Shown piece after piece: positions 24,762-34,217 of a DNA stretch of 64,000 bases. Position 1 is the first letter of the stretch, and every line of letters starts with the position of its first letter. This DNA comes from Rubripirellula obstinata (GTDB taxonomy: Bacteria; Planctomycetota; Planctomycetia; Pirellulales; Pirellulaceae). The notes beneath the pieces were generated by a model, which ran no database searches, was not told where the DNA came from, and saw only the letters and a program-made list of their open reading frames with translations. Location: contig NZ_LWSK01000016.1 of the NCBI RefSeq assembly GCF_001642955.1, forward strand, positions 1 to 64,000, written 5' to 3'. The translations under genes were made by a program, and so were the position numbers.

Positions 24762-25772
24762 ATGATCGTCGGCGTTGATATTGGGGGAGCGAACCTTAAG
24801 TTCGCAGCCGTTGACCCAAAGTCAAACAATGAAGCATGTCATTCTTGTTTCTTTCCCATGTGGACCGATGCGAACCGTCTGGCCGATGTTCTTGTTGCCG
24901 AACTATCCAGTTTCGGAAAGATTGATGCGTTCGCTATCACGATGACGGGCGAGATGGCAGACTGCTTCATCGATCGCCATTTAGGAGTCCAGCAGATTGC
25001 CGAAGCTTGTCGTTTGGCGGCGACGAAGGCGGGCGTTGATCGATTCGGTTTCTATCGTAGTGACGGCAGGTTTACGCGTTTGACGGAATCGAAGAAGGAA
25101 ACTGATTCGGTGGCGTCTGCGAACTGGCACGCATCGGCGACGTGGTTGGCATCGAAGTTTTCAGTTGATCATGGCATTCTGGTCGATATCGGTTCCACGA
25201 CAACCGATTTGATACCGATCAACAACCGCGAAGTTTCCACCCCTTCTAAAACTGATCATGATCGTCTTTGCGAAGGGGCGCTTGCCTATGTTGGGTGCGG
25301 CCGCACGCCGGTATGCAGTCTTGTTTCTTCGCTGTTGATTGATGGGAAATGGTGCCCTGTGATGAATGAGGTCTTTGCGACAATCGACGATGCATTGGTC
25401 GTTTTAGAAATGACGTCGCCCGATGCGGAAGACTTACAATCTGCCGATGGCCAACCAAGGACGGTGCCGTTTGCGGCCAATCGAATTGCCCGAATGGTTG
25501 GCTTGGATCGTAGTTCAGTATCGGTGGATGTCGCCAAGCAACTTTCCGAACAGATTGTCGATGCTGCAAAAGCGAGAATCAAACAATCGTTTCACGCGGT
25601 TGACCAAGGCGGCACAATCATCCTGGGTGGTCATGGCGACGCACTTTTTGACCCACCCAGCGGACGCGGAATCATTCGATTGACGGATCGATTCAGTGAA
25701 CCGGCTTCGCGTTGCCTTCCCGCGCTGGCTGTCGCGCATCTGTTTCAAAACAATCGATACGCGTTGCTATGA
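24762..25772 (+). CDS. H4MPT-linked C1 transfer protein (MfnF-like, hydantoinase/oxoprolinase fold)
   Basis: 336 aa. N-terminal actin-like phosphate loop MIVGVDIGGANLKFAAVD, second loop ILVDIGSTTTDLIPI near residue 140 and a Gly-rich GGTIILGGHGDA near 280. This is the pattern of the protein family annotated as H4MPT-linked C1 transfer pathway protein (TIGR03123), to which archaeal MfnF belongs. MfnF condenses the furan and tyramine-glutamate parts of methanofuran. Its stop overlaps the start of the kinase-like gene (ATGA), so both are coupled. Confidence 0.8.
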   Translation: MIVGVDIGGANLKFAAVDPKSNNEACHSCFFPMWTDANRLADVLVAELSSFGKIDAFAITMTGEMADCFIDRHLGVQQIAEACRLAATKAGVDRFGFYRSDGRFTRLTESKKETDSVASANWHASATWLASKFSVDHGILVDIGSTTTDLIPINNREVSTPSKTDHDRLCEGALAYVGCGRTPVCSLVSSLLIDGKWCPVMNEVFATIDDALVVLEMTSPDAEDLQSADGQPRTVPFAANRIARMVGLDRSSVSVDVAKQLSEQIVDAAKARIKQSFHAVDQGGTIILGGHGDALFDPPSGRGIIRLTDRFSEPASRCLPALAVAHLFQNNRYALL

Positions 25773-26359
25773 TTCGGCGGGTGGTCAAAGTTGGCGGCAG
25801 TTTGCTGAAACGCAAAGACTTGGCCGAGCAAATTGTGTGTTGGACTGAACGTCAATCGATCGCGGAGAATCTGTTTTTGTTTGGCGGGGGTGATGTGATC
25901 AATTCAGTTCGTCAGCTTGACGAAGTTCATTGCTTGGATGTCAGTAGGTTGCACTGGCTTTGCATCGATCTGCTAGACGTTAGCTTTGCGGTCGCATCTA
26001 GTTTGTTGAGTGATTGGAATCGGATCGAGTCACAGCAACAGTTTCGCGAGTTGGTAAAACAGCAACCACGCAAGATGAATACGATCGTTCGTTGCAAATC
26101 GTTCTATCATCGTGAACGAGAGGGTAGCGCGCCGGGATCTTTGGCGAACGCGTTGCCTTGGGATTGGCGAACAACGACTGATTCATTGGCGGCACAATTG
26201 GCCATGGAAACTAACGCACGCGAGTTGGTGTTGTTAAAATCATGCGAAGTTGATTGCCGGCTATCACATCAAGAATTGGCTCGGCGGGGGATTGTTGACG
26301 CAGCATTCCCGAATGCCGCAAAATCAATCGCATCGGTCACCGCGCAGCGGCTTTGTTAG
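25769..26359 (+). CDS. Amino-acid-kinase-fold protein (MfnE-like)
   Basis: 196 aa from ATG 25769, which overlaps the preceding stop. Begins IRRVVKVGGSLLKRKD, the phosphate-binding N-terminus of the amino acid kinase fold, followed by LFLFGGGDVINSVRQLD and ALPWDWRTTTDSLAAQLA. Archaeal MfnE phosphorylates the aminomethyl-furan precursor. Short size and neighbourhood fit. The end of the gene (AQRLC) lies in the first unit of a 23-bp tandem repeat. Confidence 0.72.
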   Translation: MIRRVVKVGGSLLKRKDLAEQIVCWTERQSIAENLFLFGGGDVINSVRQLDEVHCLDVSRLHWLCIDLLDVSFAVASSLLSDWNRIESQQQFRELVKQQPRKMNTIVRCKSFYHREREGSAPGSLANALPWDWRTTTDSLAAQLAMETNARELVLLKSCEVDCRLSHQELARRGIVDAAFPNAAKSIASVTAQRLC

Positions 26360-26430
26360 AAACTGTGCAGCGGCTTTGTTAGAAACTGCGGAGCGGCTTT
26401 GTTAGAAACCGCGCAGCAGCTTTGTTAGCA
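26344..26430. repeat. 23-bp tandem repeat over the 3' end of the mfnE-like gene
   Basis: Units GCAGCGGCTTTGTTAGAAAC-TGT, -TGC, a GGAGCGG variant and a last partial GCAGCAG copy, about 3.7 in all. Every unit repeats the last codons and stop TAG of the gene. Confidence 0.92.
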
Positions 26431-26432
26431 GC

Positions 26433-27311
26433 TTAAAAATACCAGCGGGAAAAGAAGTCTCCGCTCGTCATTTCTAAACCATCCGCTGTAACGGCTTGGT
26501 CGATGTCTTTGTGCTGAAGTTCTTTGAGCACTCGATCGGCTTGGCCGGTCGTCGAGCTTAGCCGATGCATCCAGAGTGATTTGAGTGTGCCGACGCTATC
26601 GAATAGATCTGGCCTAAGCATCATCGCGACGCTTGAGGCCACCGCATGGTTGGCACCGGGCAGAGATGTTTGCTGGGATGTTCGACGTTGAAGTGCATCG
26701 CGCATTGCTGCGTTCATCAGCCATGTTGTGGTTCGACCGGCGACACCGACACTGAAATCACGTGACTCTTTTGCATGCTGTTTGGCAAGTTCAACGTTGA
26801 TTCCGTAGCGAGTCAGATCGGGCATGTCGATCGACAGACGGCCGATCATCGTATCGGTCCAACGCTCCACAACGCGTCGCAAACGGTTCAGTCGGACTGC
26901 GTCGGAGACAGAATTTCCACGACCGAAAAGCATGATCTGTTGAACACGATTCCTCGCCTCCAAATGACTCAAGTAAACCGCATGCGTGACTGGCGAAATT
27001 TCATCGACCCGTTGGACGGCATCAAGGCCGGCGGCAATCGCGGCCACCACGCGCGTCAGCATTTCAGTGACTAAAACTTCCTCCATGACCCCGGCGTGTT
27101 GCTGCCACCACGTCTTCAGTTGCATCACATTGCCGCTGTCTTCGGCGGCTCGGTAACGCGCCATCGTTTGATGCCAGAGTTCCAGTCGATTCCGGGATGC
27201 TGACCAGTATTGAGAAACGGCTTCCGCGGGCACGCGATCGCTGCCGTGTAGTATCGCTGGTCCATGCTGAGACATCATCGCAGCTAAATCGGCTATCAGG
27301 ACGCAGTGCAT
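26433..27311 (-). CDS. Hypothetical helical protein
   Basis: 292 aa, not recognised. Composition and heptad-like spacing suggest an all-helical soluble protein; there is no signal peptide or membrane segment. Notable stretches are RLRRVVERWTDTMIGRLSID near residue 145 and GDFFSRWYF at the C-terminus. It is convergent with the methanofuran-type genes. The ATG at 27311 is followed by further in-frame ATG codons at residues 12 and 13, so the start is uncertain. Base composition matches neighbours, and the frame is long and free of stops, which supports a real gene. Confidence 0.65.
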   Translation of the reverse strand: MHCVLIADLAAMMSQHGPAILHGSDRVPAEAVSQYWSASRNRLELWHQTMARYRAAEDSGNVMQLKTWWQQHAGVMEEVLVTEMLTRVVAAIAAGLDAVQRVDEISPVTHAVYLSHLEARNRVQQIMLFGRGNSVSDAVRLNRLRRVVERWTDTMIGRLSIDMPDLTRYGINVELAKQHAKESRDFSVGVAGRTTTWLMNAAMRDALQRRTSQQTSLPGANHAVASSVAMMLRPDLFDSVGTLKSLWMHRLSSTTGQADRVLKELQHKDIDQAVTADGLEMTSGDFFSRWYF

Positions 27312-27567
27312 ACGGGAACGTTCAACAAGAGCGGCATCGGGAAGGAAACTTGATGGGTTTCCAAAGAAGCAGCTCGCGTGCCGTAGTCAGACGTTAAGTG
27401 TCGATCGCATTACTAAGTCGCATTGCAGCATGCACTTAAGCGAATCTGGATCACGGATTAACCCAACCGTCACATCACGACGACGTTGTTTTTTTACAAC
27501 GTTCGTTCCAGCGGTTCACCGCAAGACGACGTGTTGATGCACCCAGAAAGGGATTGGGATAAAGAAA

Positions 27568-27636
27568 AACGGCCCGGGTTCTTGTGCCCCAACGACAACG
27601 CCCCACAGCGTCGTTGATGGAAAAACCCAGGCCGTT
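27568..27636. other. Nested double stem-loop in a 775-base spacer
   Basis: Outer arms AACGGCCCGGGTT (27568-27580) and AACCCAGGCCGTT (27624-27636); inner arms CAACGAC (27590-27596) and GTCGTTG (27610-27616). It may be a structured leader, small RNA or bidirectional terminator. The rest of 27312-28086 holds no ORF I can support and no tRNA; a smaller hairpin CAACGTTGT-type lies near 27484-27503. Confidence 0.5.
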
Positions 27637-28086
27637 AAGGATCGACATTGGATGGATGATGTCCTGCCCCACGCAATCCATCGGCATCCAACGCCGTCAC
27701 TGTATAGATATCGGGCAGATGCCCATTGAACTTAGATCTAACTTTTTAAAACTCGCACTTAGTGGGGGTTGGGTTTCCCCGAAAGGGTCATGCAGCAGAG
27801 GGGCATTCAGCAGAGGGTGTTTCAAGTGATCGAGTTTTGAACGAAGGCGTGTTCAACCAGCTCGTTATCAATCGCGACGCATATCCTGCATAACCCGATA
27901 TGATCGGCCCATCGATGAATCAATCGAAACAATTTGCAACAAATCAAGATTCCTTTCGGTTTCGCTGTTAATCATCGTGCAAAGGTTGAATTGGCCAACG
28001 AAGGCTTGCCGAATTTAGTCGTTAGCGGCAAATCCACTGTGCTCAAATCTACTTTGAGCCCAAATGCATTTTGGGAAGGAACAGTT

Positions 28087-28326
28087 ATGACAGTGATCGA
28101 ATGTGAAAAGCGTGACCGACGCACTCGAGAAAAAATCTTAACCATCTTCCGTGGTGATGCATCTCTTCGAGACCATGTCGAACTGATCGAAATCGAAATT
28201 GAGCATTCACGAATCGTGCTCAGCGGTGAACTTCCCAATGGCCAATTGGTCCAGCAGTTGGTTCCTGCGATCCGTCGTGCGGGTGTCTTGTGCCAGATCG
28301 CGGTCAACATCGAAGTTGCGGCTTAG
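28087..28326 (+). CDS. Small BON-like protein
   Basis: 79 aa from ATG 28087 with GGAAGGAA eight bases upstream. The pattern HVELIEIEIEHSRIVLSGEL then QLVQQLVPAIRRAG and IAVNIEV follows the beta-alpha-beta layout of a BON domain, without a signal peptide. The longer frame from 27934 is not used because the ribosome-binding site points to 28087. Its role is unknown; BON domains usually bind membranes, ligands or partner proteins. Confidence 0.6.
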   Translation: MTVIECEKRDRRTREKILTIFRGDASLRDHVELIEIEIEHSRIVLSGELPNGQLVQQLVPAIRRAGVLCQIAVNIEVAA

Positions 28327-28386
28327 GAACATACGACTTTTTATAGTCGCGTTTCGCTCGGGACGTTGAATCAGTTACTGCGAGTT

Positions 28387-28522
28387 AGGCCCGGAGGGCC
28401 GGAAGCTCCTTGCCGGGTGCGCGAGCACCCGGATGGCTGCCCCGAGCCAGTGAATGAGTGAGAGATAACGCTGCCATCCGGGGATTAACGTCCCCGGCAG
28501 AGAGCTTCCGTCCCTCCGAGAC
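28387..28522. repeat. Inverted repeat GGAGGGCCGGAAGCTC (family I)
   Basis: Outer arms GGAGGGCCGGAAGCTC and GAGCTTCCGTCCCTCC enclose inner stems CCGGATGGC/GCCATCCGG and a GCGCGAGC hairpin. The following spacer to 28905 contains only a doubtful 75-codon frame (TTG 28542). Confidence 0.85.
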
Positions 28523-28905
28523 TATTCACCGAACGTTATGATTGCGGATCGATCAACGACAATTTGCATTGATTTATTCGACTTCCCTTGGGATGGGCGC
28601 TCACCTGGAATTGTCCACAAAAAAACCGATTGACAACCGTTTATCACAGTTGCCAATCGGCTTTATAGAGTGCTTCGACCTTTCGGCGGCAAAATGGAGC
28701 CGCTGGGAGAAACGTGAGGATCTCAGCGTGCTTCTGCACAAGCCTTTGATTGATCCTGACGAACCCTAAAAATGATCCCTCTGCCGAAAACTACTAGGCC
28801 GAAGCGTGCGAGCTTTGTTCAAGCAAGCCGTGTCATTTTAGACGCGTTTAGCCTCACAGCAAAGGTCATCGGCGCATCTTTGCGACACAATTGACCGAAG
28901 CTTGG

Positions 28906-28937
28906 AAAAAAAGCCTGATATACGCGATCAATCAGGC
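28906..28937 (-). terminator. Intrinsic terminator of hemC
   Basis: On the minus strand GCCTGAT, an 11-base loop, ATCAGGC and then seven T residues. The 5' arm includes the last codons and the TGA stop of hemC. Confidence 0.85.
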
Positions 28938-29845
28938 CGGATCATTTCAATCGCACCCTGATCAATCAATAGACGACTGATGGAATCGGCTAAATGCTCA
29001 GCCGCATTATCAGTCCCAGCATCGACGGAATCACTGTTATCGAGTCGTCGATCTCCCTGCTGCGTCAGCACCACCGTCGCCAGTTTCAACTGCGTGTCTT
29101 CAAGAATCGCATGTGCTGCGATTGGTGCGAGGCACCCCCCGTGCAGAGCGGACAACAACCGGCGTTCCGCGGTTACTGCCATGCGAGTCGGCATGTGGTC
29201 GAGTTGGTTGACCGCATCAAATGAACGGGTGTCACCGGCGCGCACCTCGATTCCCAGTGCCCCCTGGCCAGGTGCTGGTAACATTTCATCGAGCGAAAAA
29301 GTGTATCGCGATAAGTCATGCATTTCCAAACGCAGGATGCCCGCTTCGGCAAGCATGATCGCATCAAATTCACCATCATCCAGTTTTGCTAATCGCGTTT
29401 GCACATTTCCGCGAATGGACATGACGTTTAAATCAGGCCTTAACGATAACAATTGCGCCGCCCGACGACGGCTGCCAGTTCCGACGCGTGCTTGTGGTGG
29501 CAGATCGGCAAGTGACCATGCTTCTTTGGATACAAGTGAATCGACGACGGTTTCTCTGGTCGGAACTGCCGCCAATTTCAAGCGATCATCAGGCTCGGTC
29601 GGCAAATCCTTCAGCGAATGCACTGCGACATCGGCTTCATCGTCCAATAGCGCTCGTTGAATTCGCTTGGTGAAAACGCCCACCTGCCGCGTCCCATCGA
29701 TTGGCGTCATGTCAACATCACCGCTGCTGACCAGTGGCACCAAAACCGACTCAATGCCGTTTTCCATCAGCAACGCCGCGACATGCTTGGCTTGCCACAA
29801 CGCGAGCGGACTTTGACGAGTAGCGATGCGAAGGGCAGGAATCAT
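28928..29845 (-). CDS. hemC: Porphobilinogen deaminase (hydroxymethylbilane synthase)
   Basis: 305 aa, the normal size. [16 protein letters not shown] at the start, [14 protein letters not shown] and [13 protein letters not shown] near residues 60-85, [12 protein letters not shown] near 125, and the dipyrromethane cofactor cysteine in [13 protein letters not shown] near 240. It polymerises four porphobilinogen molecules to hydroxymethylbilane for haem and related tetrapyrroles in the cytoplasm. It stands alone, divergent from the kinase-Hsp70 gene and followed by a strong terminator. Confidence 0.97.
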   Translation of the reverse strand: MIPALRIATRQSPLALWQAKHVAALLMENGIESVLVPLVSSGDVDMTPIDGTRQVGVFTKRIQRALLDDEADVAVHSLKDLPTEPDDRLKLAAVPTRETVVDSLVSKEAWSLADLPPQARVGTGSRRRAAQLLSLRPDLNVMSIRGNVQTRLAKLDDGEFDAIMLAEAGILRLEMHDLSRYTFSLDEMLPAPGQGALGIEVRAGDTRSFDAVNQLDHMPTRMAVTAERRLLSALHGGCLAPIAAHAILEDTQLKLATVVLTQQGDRRLDNSDSVDAGTDNAAEHLADSISRLLIDQGAIEMIRPD

Positions 29846-30074
29846 GTGGTAGCGAGACGTGCTGTAGGGATGAAAACGAAATTAGGATGCAAATGTAAGT
29901 GATCTGCCGAGTTCGGCGAGTTCGCCGACGTGGGTTCTAGGGGGCCTGAACTTGTCGGGGTATGATAGGCCTGACGGGGGAAAAGTGAAATCGGCGGAAC
30001 CTTGCTTCGGTTTGATTCGTGTTTCTTAGAAGCAGTCGGTTTTTGCTCGAAATAGCCCGTTAGAATCAACAAGG

Positions 30075-32816
30075 TTGAATTCCGTCGATCTTCGTCAGGC
30101 TTTTACACCCCACTTATCTGTGAATCAGTCTTCATCGCCAGACTTCGTTGACCCCGATTCATCTTCAGCGCAAGATGCGATTACGCCGCTGCCGATCTCC
30201 GAAGAACCGACGCGAGATTCGTCGTTCCTTGGTGCAGCGGTCGAAGACGACGGTGAAAACTCGAGCGAGTTTGAGCTCGCTAGCTCAGAAACTTCGTCAG
30301 ACCGTGTTCCCAAACAGTTGGGCGACTATGAAATCGGTCAAATGATCGGAGCCGGCGGCATGGGGAACGTGTACTTGGGTCAGCACGTTCGCATGCAGCG
30401 AACCGTCGCGATCAAAATGCTTCCGATTGCTCGTATGAAAAATGAAGAAGCGGTTCAACGTTTCTTTGCCGAAGTGCGAGCAGCATCGCGATTGTTGCAT
30501 CCCAACATTGTGGCTGCCTTCGATGCGGGATCCGTTGAAACGCAAGAATTTGGCAAGATTCATTTTCTTGCGATGGAGTATGTCGATGGCGTGACGTTGA
30601 CCCAGGCGGTTGCCAACAAAGGTCCGATGAGCGTCGGTGAGGCGACCGCGGCTATTCGGCAAGCGGCCCTTGGTTTGTTGCATGCTCATCGTGCGGGAAT
30701 CATTCATCGTGATGTCAAACCTGGCAACCTGATGCGTGCCGGCGACGGAACCGTCAAGGTTCTTGATCTTGGACTTGCCAGGATGAATTCAGCGATCATT
30801 CCAACAGCCAAGTTAAGTGACGTTCAAAGCGATTCGAAGACAGATTCCAAAGATAACAGTGGTCGGTTGGTCGGCACACTCGCGTACATGTCACCCGAGC
30901 AGTTGGAAGACCCCAACTCCGCTGACATCCGTAGTGATATCTATTCGCTTGGTGCAACGCTTTACTTCCTGCTAACCGGCACGCCGCCGTATGTTGGCGA
31001 ATATCTGGATCTTGTTTACGGCCATCGCCACGGTGACATTCCAGACCTGATGCAATCGCGAGGAGACATCGACCTCAACTTTGCCAACATTTTTTCTCGC
31101 ATGGTAGCCAAGTCGCCATCGGAGCGCTACGAGTCGCTTGACGAAGTGATTGAGGCGCTGGGCGATTACGCGAGCGAAACTGACACGCCAAATTGGTTGG
31201 TCGAATTTACTCAGCGAAAAATTGGGACCGATGCATCCACCATTTCAAGCCGGTCTGATCCCGACGGCGAATCAAATGTCTTTGGAATCGACTTTGGAAT
31301 GATGTATGCCTCCGCAGCGATTGCCAATCCAAAGGGCGGAAACCGCAAACTTCAAGCAGGCGACGACGGGCAATCGATCATGCGATTAGCGATTGCAACG
31401 GACCGTCATCTTTTAGTTTACGGCAAGGACGCGATTGGGCGGCGGCGAGATTCACCGCTGCAGGTCGCTCATTCCTTACCGCTCTACATGGGGCAAAAGT
31501 CTGTTGCCCGACGTTTCGCCGGTCGCCAATGTCCGCCAGAAGTTTTGATGGCGTTGATGATGCGCCAAGTGTTCACTCGATCGTGGGACCAACTGAGTCT
31601 TCCCCACGCGACCGCCATCACGATCCCGTCTAGTTATGACCAATTACGTCGGCGATGCATGATCCAGGCGGCGCAGATGGCAGGATTTCCGTCTGTCCGA
31701 TTGCTAAGCCGCAGCATTGCCGCGGTTCAATCGTTGTGGATGGAAAAAGAGGGTGACGCTGAAAGGCAATCGAAAACGGTCCCGGGAACGATCTCGGATT
31801 CGGATGATCAAAACATCTTGTTCGTTTCGCTGACGGGACAAGCAACCGAAGTCGCGATCATACGTGGTGGTCCGTCGAGGCTGCAACAATTGGCGACGGC
31901 AGGTCACTGGAGCTGTGGCAAATTACTTTGGCTGCAGCGGCTTGTAGACTTGGCTGGCAAACTGTTCAAAGAGCACCATGGTATCGTTCCGAAAGCCGAC
32001 AAGAAGTCTGCCGTGCGGTTGCAGATCGCTTGCGAAGAGGCACTCACTTCGCTGCTGCAATTTCCTTCTGTTTCGGTCGCTTTGGAAGTCGCCGGTAAGA
32101 AGCATGCAGTGCAAGTGTATCGTCGCGATTGGCTTGGGCAGTGTCAGGATTTGATCGAGACTTTACAGAAGGCGGTTGATCAGGTTTGTTCGGAATCGAA
32201 GTTGACGATTCAGCAAATCGATCGCTGCGTCATGTTGGGCAGCCTGCTGCGGATGCCTGGTGTTGCCGAATCGCTGTTAGACGGTTTGCCCAAAACAACG
32301 ATCAAGACATCGATTGACCGAGGTGACGTGGCGAGAGGTGCGGCGGCATGTTTGGCAGCGGAGCTACCCGGCCGCAGTGACAACGGTTTACCGCCCCGCA
32401 GCGTCACCAGTCAAACGATCGGAATCGTGGTGGAAGACAAGAAAGGTAGACGCCGCATCCTGCCAATCATCCCACGTGGCACGCTATTACCGGCTCGCAC
32501 CAACCGCCGATTGTCGGTCAATGATTCACGCGAGCACCTAAACGTATCGCTGGTGGAATCATCCGGCGTTGACGGAAGCGGATGGCAGACGTTGGGACGC
32601 CACGAAATCGAAGTGGGATCAAGCGGTGTCGGGAAGCGATCACGAACAATTAGCTTTGAAATCAACGTCAATGGACTGCTAACGGTTCGTGCGCCCATGC
32701 CCGGCGAAGCCACGCCCAGTATCCTAACGACCCGCCGCCTGCCAGCACTGCCGGCTGCCGCGATCACTGATGAAGAATTGGTCGATTGGAAAAAGTGGGT
32801 GGAAACCGTAGGGTGA
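30075..32816 (+). CDS. Ser/Thr protein kinase fused to Hsp70/DnaK-like protein
   Basis: 913 aa. Residues 1-80 are an acidic, Ser-rich lead. Kinase domain about 84-375: MIGAGGMGNVYLG, VAIKMLP, HRDVKPGNLM, DLGLAR and GTLAYMSPEQ, all catalytic residues present. From about 405 an Hsp70-type ATPase begins with FGIDFGMMYASAAIAN and continues with IPSSYDQLRRRCMIQAAQMA and VMLGSLLRMPGV. The C-terminal part (about 780-890) resembles the DnaK beta-sandwich, with FEINVNGLLTVRAP. No membrane helix is seen, unlike most planctomycete kinases. The TTG at 30075 is the longest start; later ones would only shorten the acidic lead. Partner proteins are unknown. Confidence 0.88.
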   Translation: MNSVDLRQAFTPHLSVNQSSSPDFVDPDSSSAQDAITPLPISEEPTRDSSFLGAAVEDDGENSSEFELASSETSSDRVPKQLGDYEIGQMIGAGGMGNVYLGQHVRMQRTVAIKMLPIARMKNEEAVQRFFAEVRAASRLLHPNIVAAFDAGSVETQEFGKIHFLAMEYVDGVTLTQAVANKGPMSVGEATAAIRQAALGLLHAHRAGIIHRDVKPGNLMRAGDGTVKVLDLGLARMNSAIIPTAKLSDVQSDSKTDSKDNSGRLVGTLAYMSPEQLEDPNSADIRSDIYSLGATLYFLLTGTPPYVGEYLDLVYGHRHGDIPDLMQSRGDIDLNFANIFSRMVAKSPSERYESLDEVIEALGDYASETDTPNWLVEFTQRKIGTDASTISSRSDPDGESNVFGIDFGMMYASAAIANPKGGNRKLQAGDDGQSIMRLAIATDRHLLVYGKDAIGRRRDSPLQVAHSLPLYMGQKSVARRFAGRQCPPEVLMALMMRQVFTRSWDQLSLPHATAITIPSSYDQLRRRCMIQAAQMAGFPSVRLLSRSIAAVQSLWMEKEGDAERQSKTVPGTISDSDDQNILFVSLTGQATEVAIIRGGPSRLQQLATAGHWSCGKLLWLQRLVDLAGKLFKEHHGIVPKADKKSAVRLQIACEEALTSLLQFPSVSVALEVAGKKHAVQVYRRDWLGQCQDLIETLQKAVDQVCSESKLTIQQIDRCVMLGSLLRMPGVAESLLDGLPKTTIKTSIDRGDVARGAAACLAAELPGRSDNGLPPRSVTSQTIGIVVEDKKGRRRILPIIPRGTLLPARTNRRLSVNDSREHLNVSLVESSGVDGSGWQTLGRHEIEVGSSGVGKRSRTISFEINVNGLLTVRAPMPGEATPSILTTRRLPALPAAAITDEELVDWKKWVETVG

Positions 32817-32832
32817 TCAGCAGTCGGTTCCG

Positions 32833-32894
32833 TTCCGGCAATTGCATTTTCCTGTGTTGGATTGCCGGAACTGCGCTTCGCTTGTTCCGGCCTA
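32833..32894. repeat. Inverted repeat TTCCGGCAAT...GCCGGAAC (family E)
   Basis: TTCCGGCAATTGC and ATTGCCGGAACTGCGCTTCG then CTTGTTCCGGCCTAC. Other copies lie at 35212 and 62845. Confidence 0.75.
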
Positions 32895-32905
32895 CATCAA
32901 CTGCC

Positions 32906-34147
32906 TCAAGTCCCTGCGATTGCGGAACTCGGGCTTCCTTTCGTCAGCGCTGATCGCAGGTCAGGCTGAATTTGAATCGCCTTGGTTCGTTCAGACCAGC
33001 GATCAATTGCCGCGATCATTCGCTTGGACCCGAGTTCATCAAAAAAACTTAGCCAGGATCGGTCGCGGCGGTAACCGAGTCCGCCCTGCATTGCGAGATC
33101 GAACTGCGTTACATCGGTGACGGTTCCGTCGGCAACCGCGTGTGCCGCTTCGATCCACATGGGAATCGATAAACGGTCAACCAAATCTGCATGCGACAAT
33201 TCAAGGTTGTCATCACGGCGATAGCGATCCACCAAGGCCAAACACTCGGTCGCGAGTCCTTCCGAGCGATTGCCAGCGTCGTCGTAGTCGAACAGGCCAG
33301 CGCCCGTGTGCTTTCCCATTCGTTTTGACTTGACCAATCCGGCCAGCAACGGCGACGGTGCGATTCGATTCGGAAACGCTTGCCAATACACTCGCCCGGC
33401 ATCAAACATGGTTCGTGCTCCGATCGTGTCGATCAATTCCAGCGGCGAGATCGGCATCCCGTATTCGATGGCTGCGTCTTCTAGGTCTTTCGCTTCGACG
33501 CCCTGGCAAAGCAGCATCAGCGCTTCGTTCAGGTAAGGCGACAGCAAACGATTGACGATGAAACCTGGGCCGTCGCGAACGACAAGCGGTGTCTTTTTAA
33601 GGTCTTGGATATGCGCGATCGCACGTGCGAGGCTTTTGGAATCCGTCTGTTTCCCCTGAATCAATTCCACGGCATCGCGAGATTCAACGGGCATGAAAAA
33701 GTGCATTCCACAAAACTGCTGGGGCCGCTGTAGTCCGTCGGCCAGATCGCCAATCCGAAGCGTTGACGTGTTGCTGCATAGGATTGTGTTTGGATCGAGA
33801 CGGTTCTGAACTTCTGAAAAGAACGATCGCTTCAGATCCAAACGTTCCGGAATTGATTCAATCAGCAGCGGAACAGGATTCTGCGAAGAGATTTGTGGTC
33901 GATGAATCAGCGAAACCGATGGCAGCCCGCATGGATGAGTCATGGCTTCGCTGACGTCCCACTGGTCGAGATCAAGCGACAGTGAATCGGTCGCTGCAAC
34001 CAGTGCCTTTAGATCCTGATCCACTAAACAGACTGACAGCCCTGCATCGGTGTGAGCTCGCAAGATTGCTTTGCCAACGACACCGACGCCGACCAAAATA
34101 ATTGAGGGCGAACAGCGTCGGTCGGTGGGAGTCGATTCAAGATTCAT
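32906..34147 (-). CDS. 3-hydroxyacyl-CoA dehydrogenase
   Basis: 413 aa. Rossmann NAD site ILVGVGVVGKAI near residues 17-28 (a GxGxxG variant), LCSNTSTLRIGDLA near 123, GMHFFMPV near 145 and VVRDGPGFIVNRLLSPYLNE near 195. Two C-terminal helical domains follow, as in FadB/FadJ C-terminal halves without the hydratase part. It would oxidise 3-hydroxyacyl-CoA in beta-oxidation. The catalytic His is in GMHFFMP. It is convergent with the kinase-Hsp70 gene and stands alone. Confidence 0.92.
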   Translation of the reverse strand: MNLESTPTDRRCSPSIILVGVGVVGKAILRAHTDAGLSVCLVDQDLKALVAATDSLSLDLDQWDVSEAMTHPCGLPSVSLIHRPQISSQNPVPLLIESIPERLDLKRSFFSEVQNRLDPNTILCSNTSTLRIGDLADGLQRPQQFCGMHFFMPVESRDAVELIQGKQTDSKSLARAIAHIQDLKKTPLVVRDGPGFIVNRLLSPYLNEALMLLCQGVEAKDLEDAAIEYGMPISPLELIDTIGARTMFDAGRVYWQAFPNRIAPSPLLAGLVKSKRMGKHTGAGLFDYDDAGNRSEGLATECLALVDRYRRDDNLELSHADLVDRLSIPMWIEAAHAVADGTVTDVTQFDLAMQGGLGYRRDRSWLSFFDELGSKRMIAAIDRWSERTKAIQIQPDLRSALTKGSPSSAIAGT

Positions 34148-34217
34148 CTACGCCGACAGATTTTAAGAATGTTTGGGAACTGTTGAGAAAAAACTTACGG
34201 ATAAGGAAACCGTAACC

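Noticed and set aside
27312-28086. Possible tRNA or known riboswitch in the large spacer
   Set aside because: No T-loop GTTCRA with CCA-side pairing and no known riboswitch core could be recognised; only stem-loops are seen.
28542-28769. 75-codon frame (TTG start) between a repeat and hemC
   Set aside because: No recognised domain, weak start and no ribosome-binding site. It may be a chance frame.
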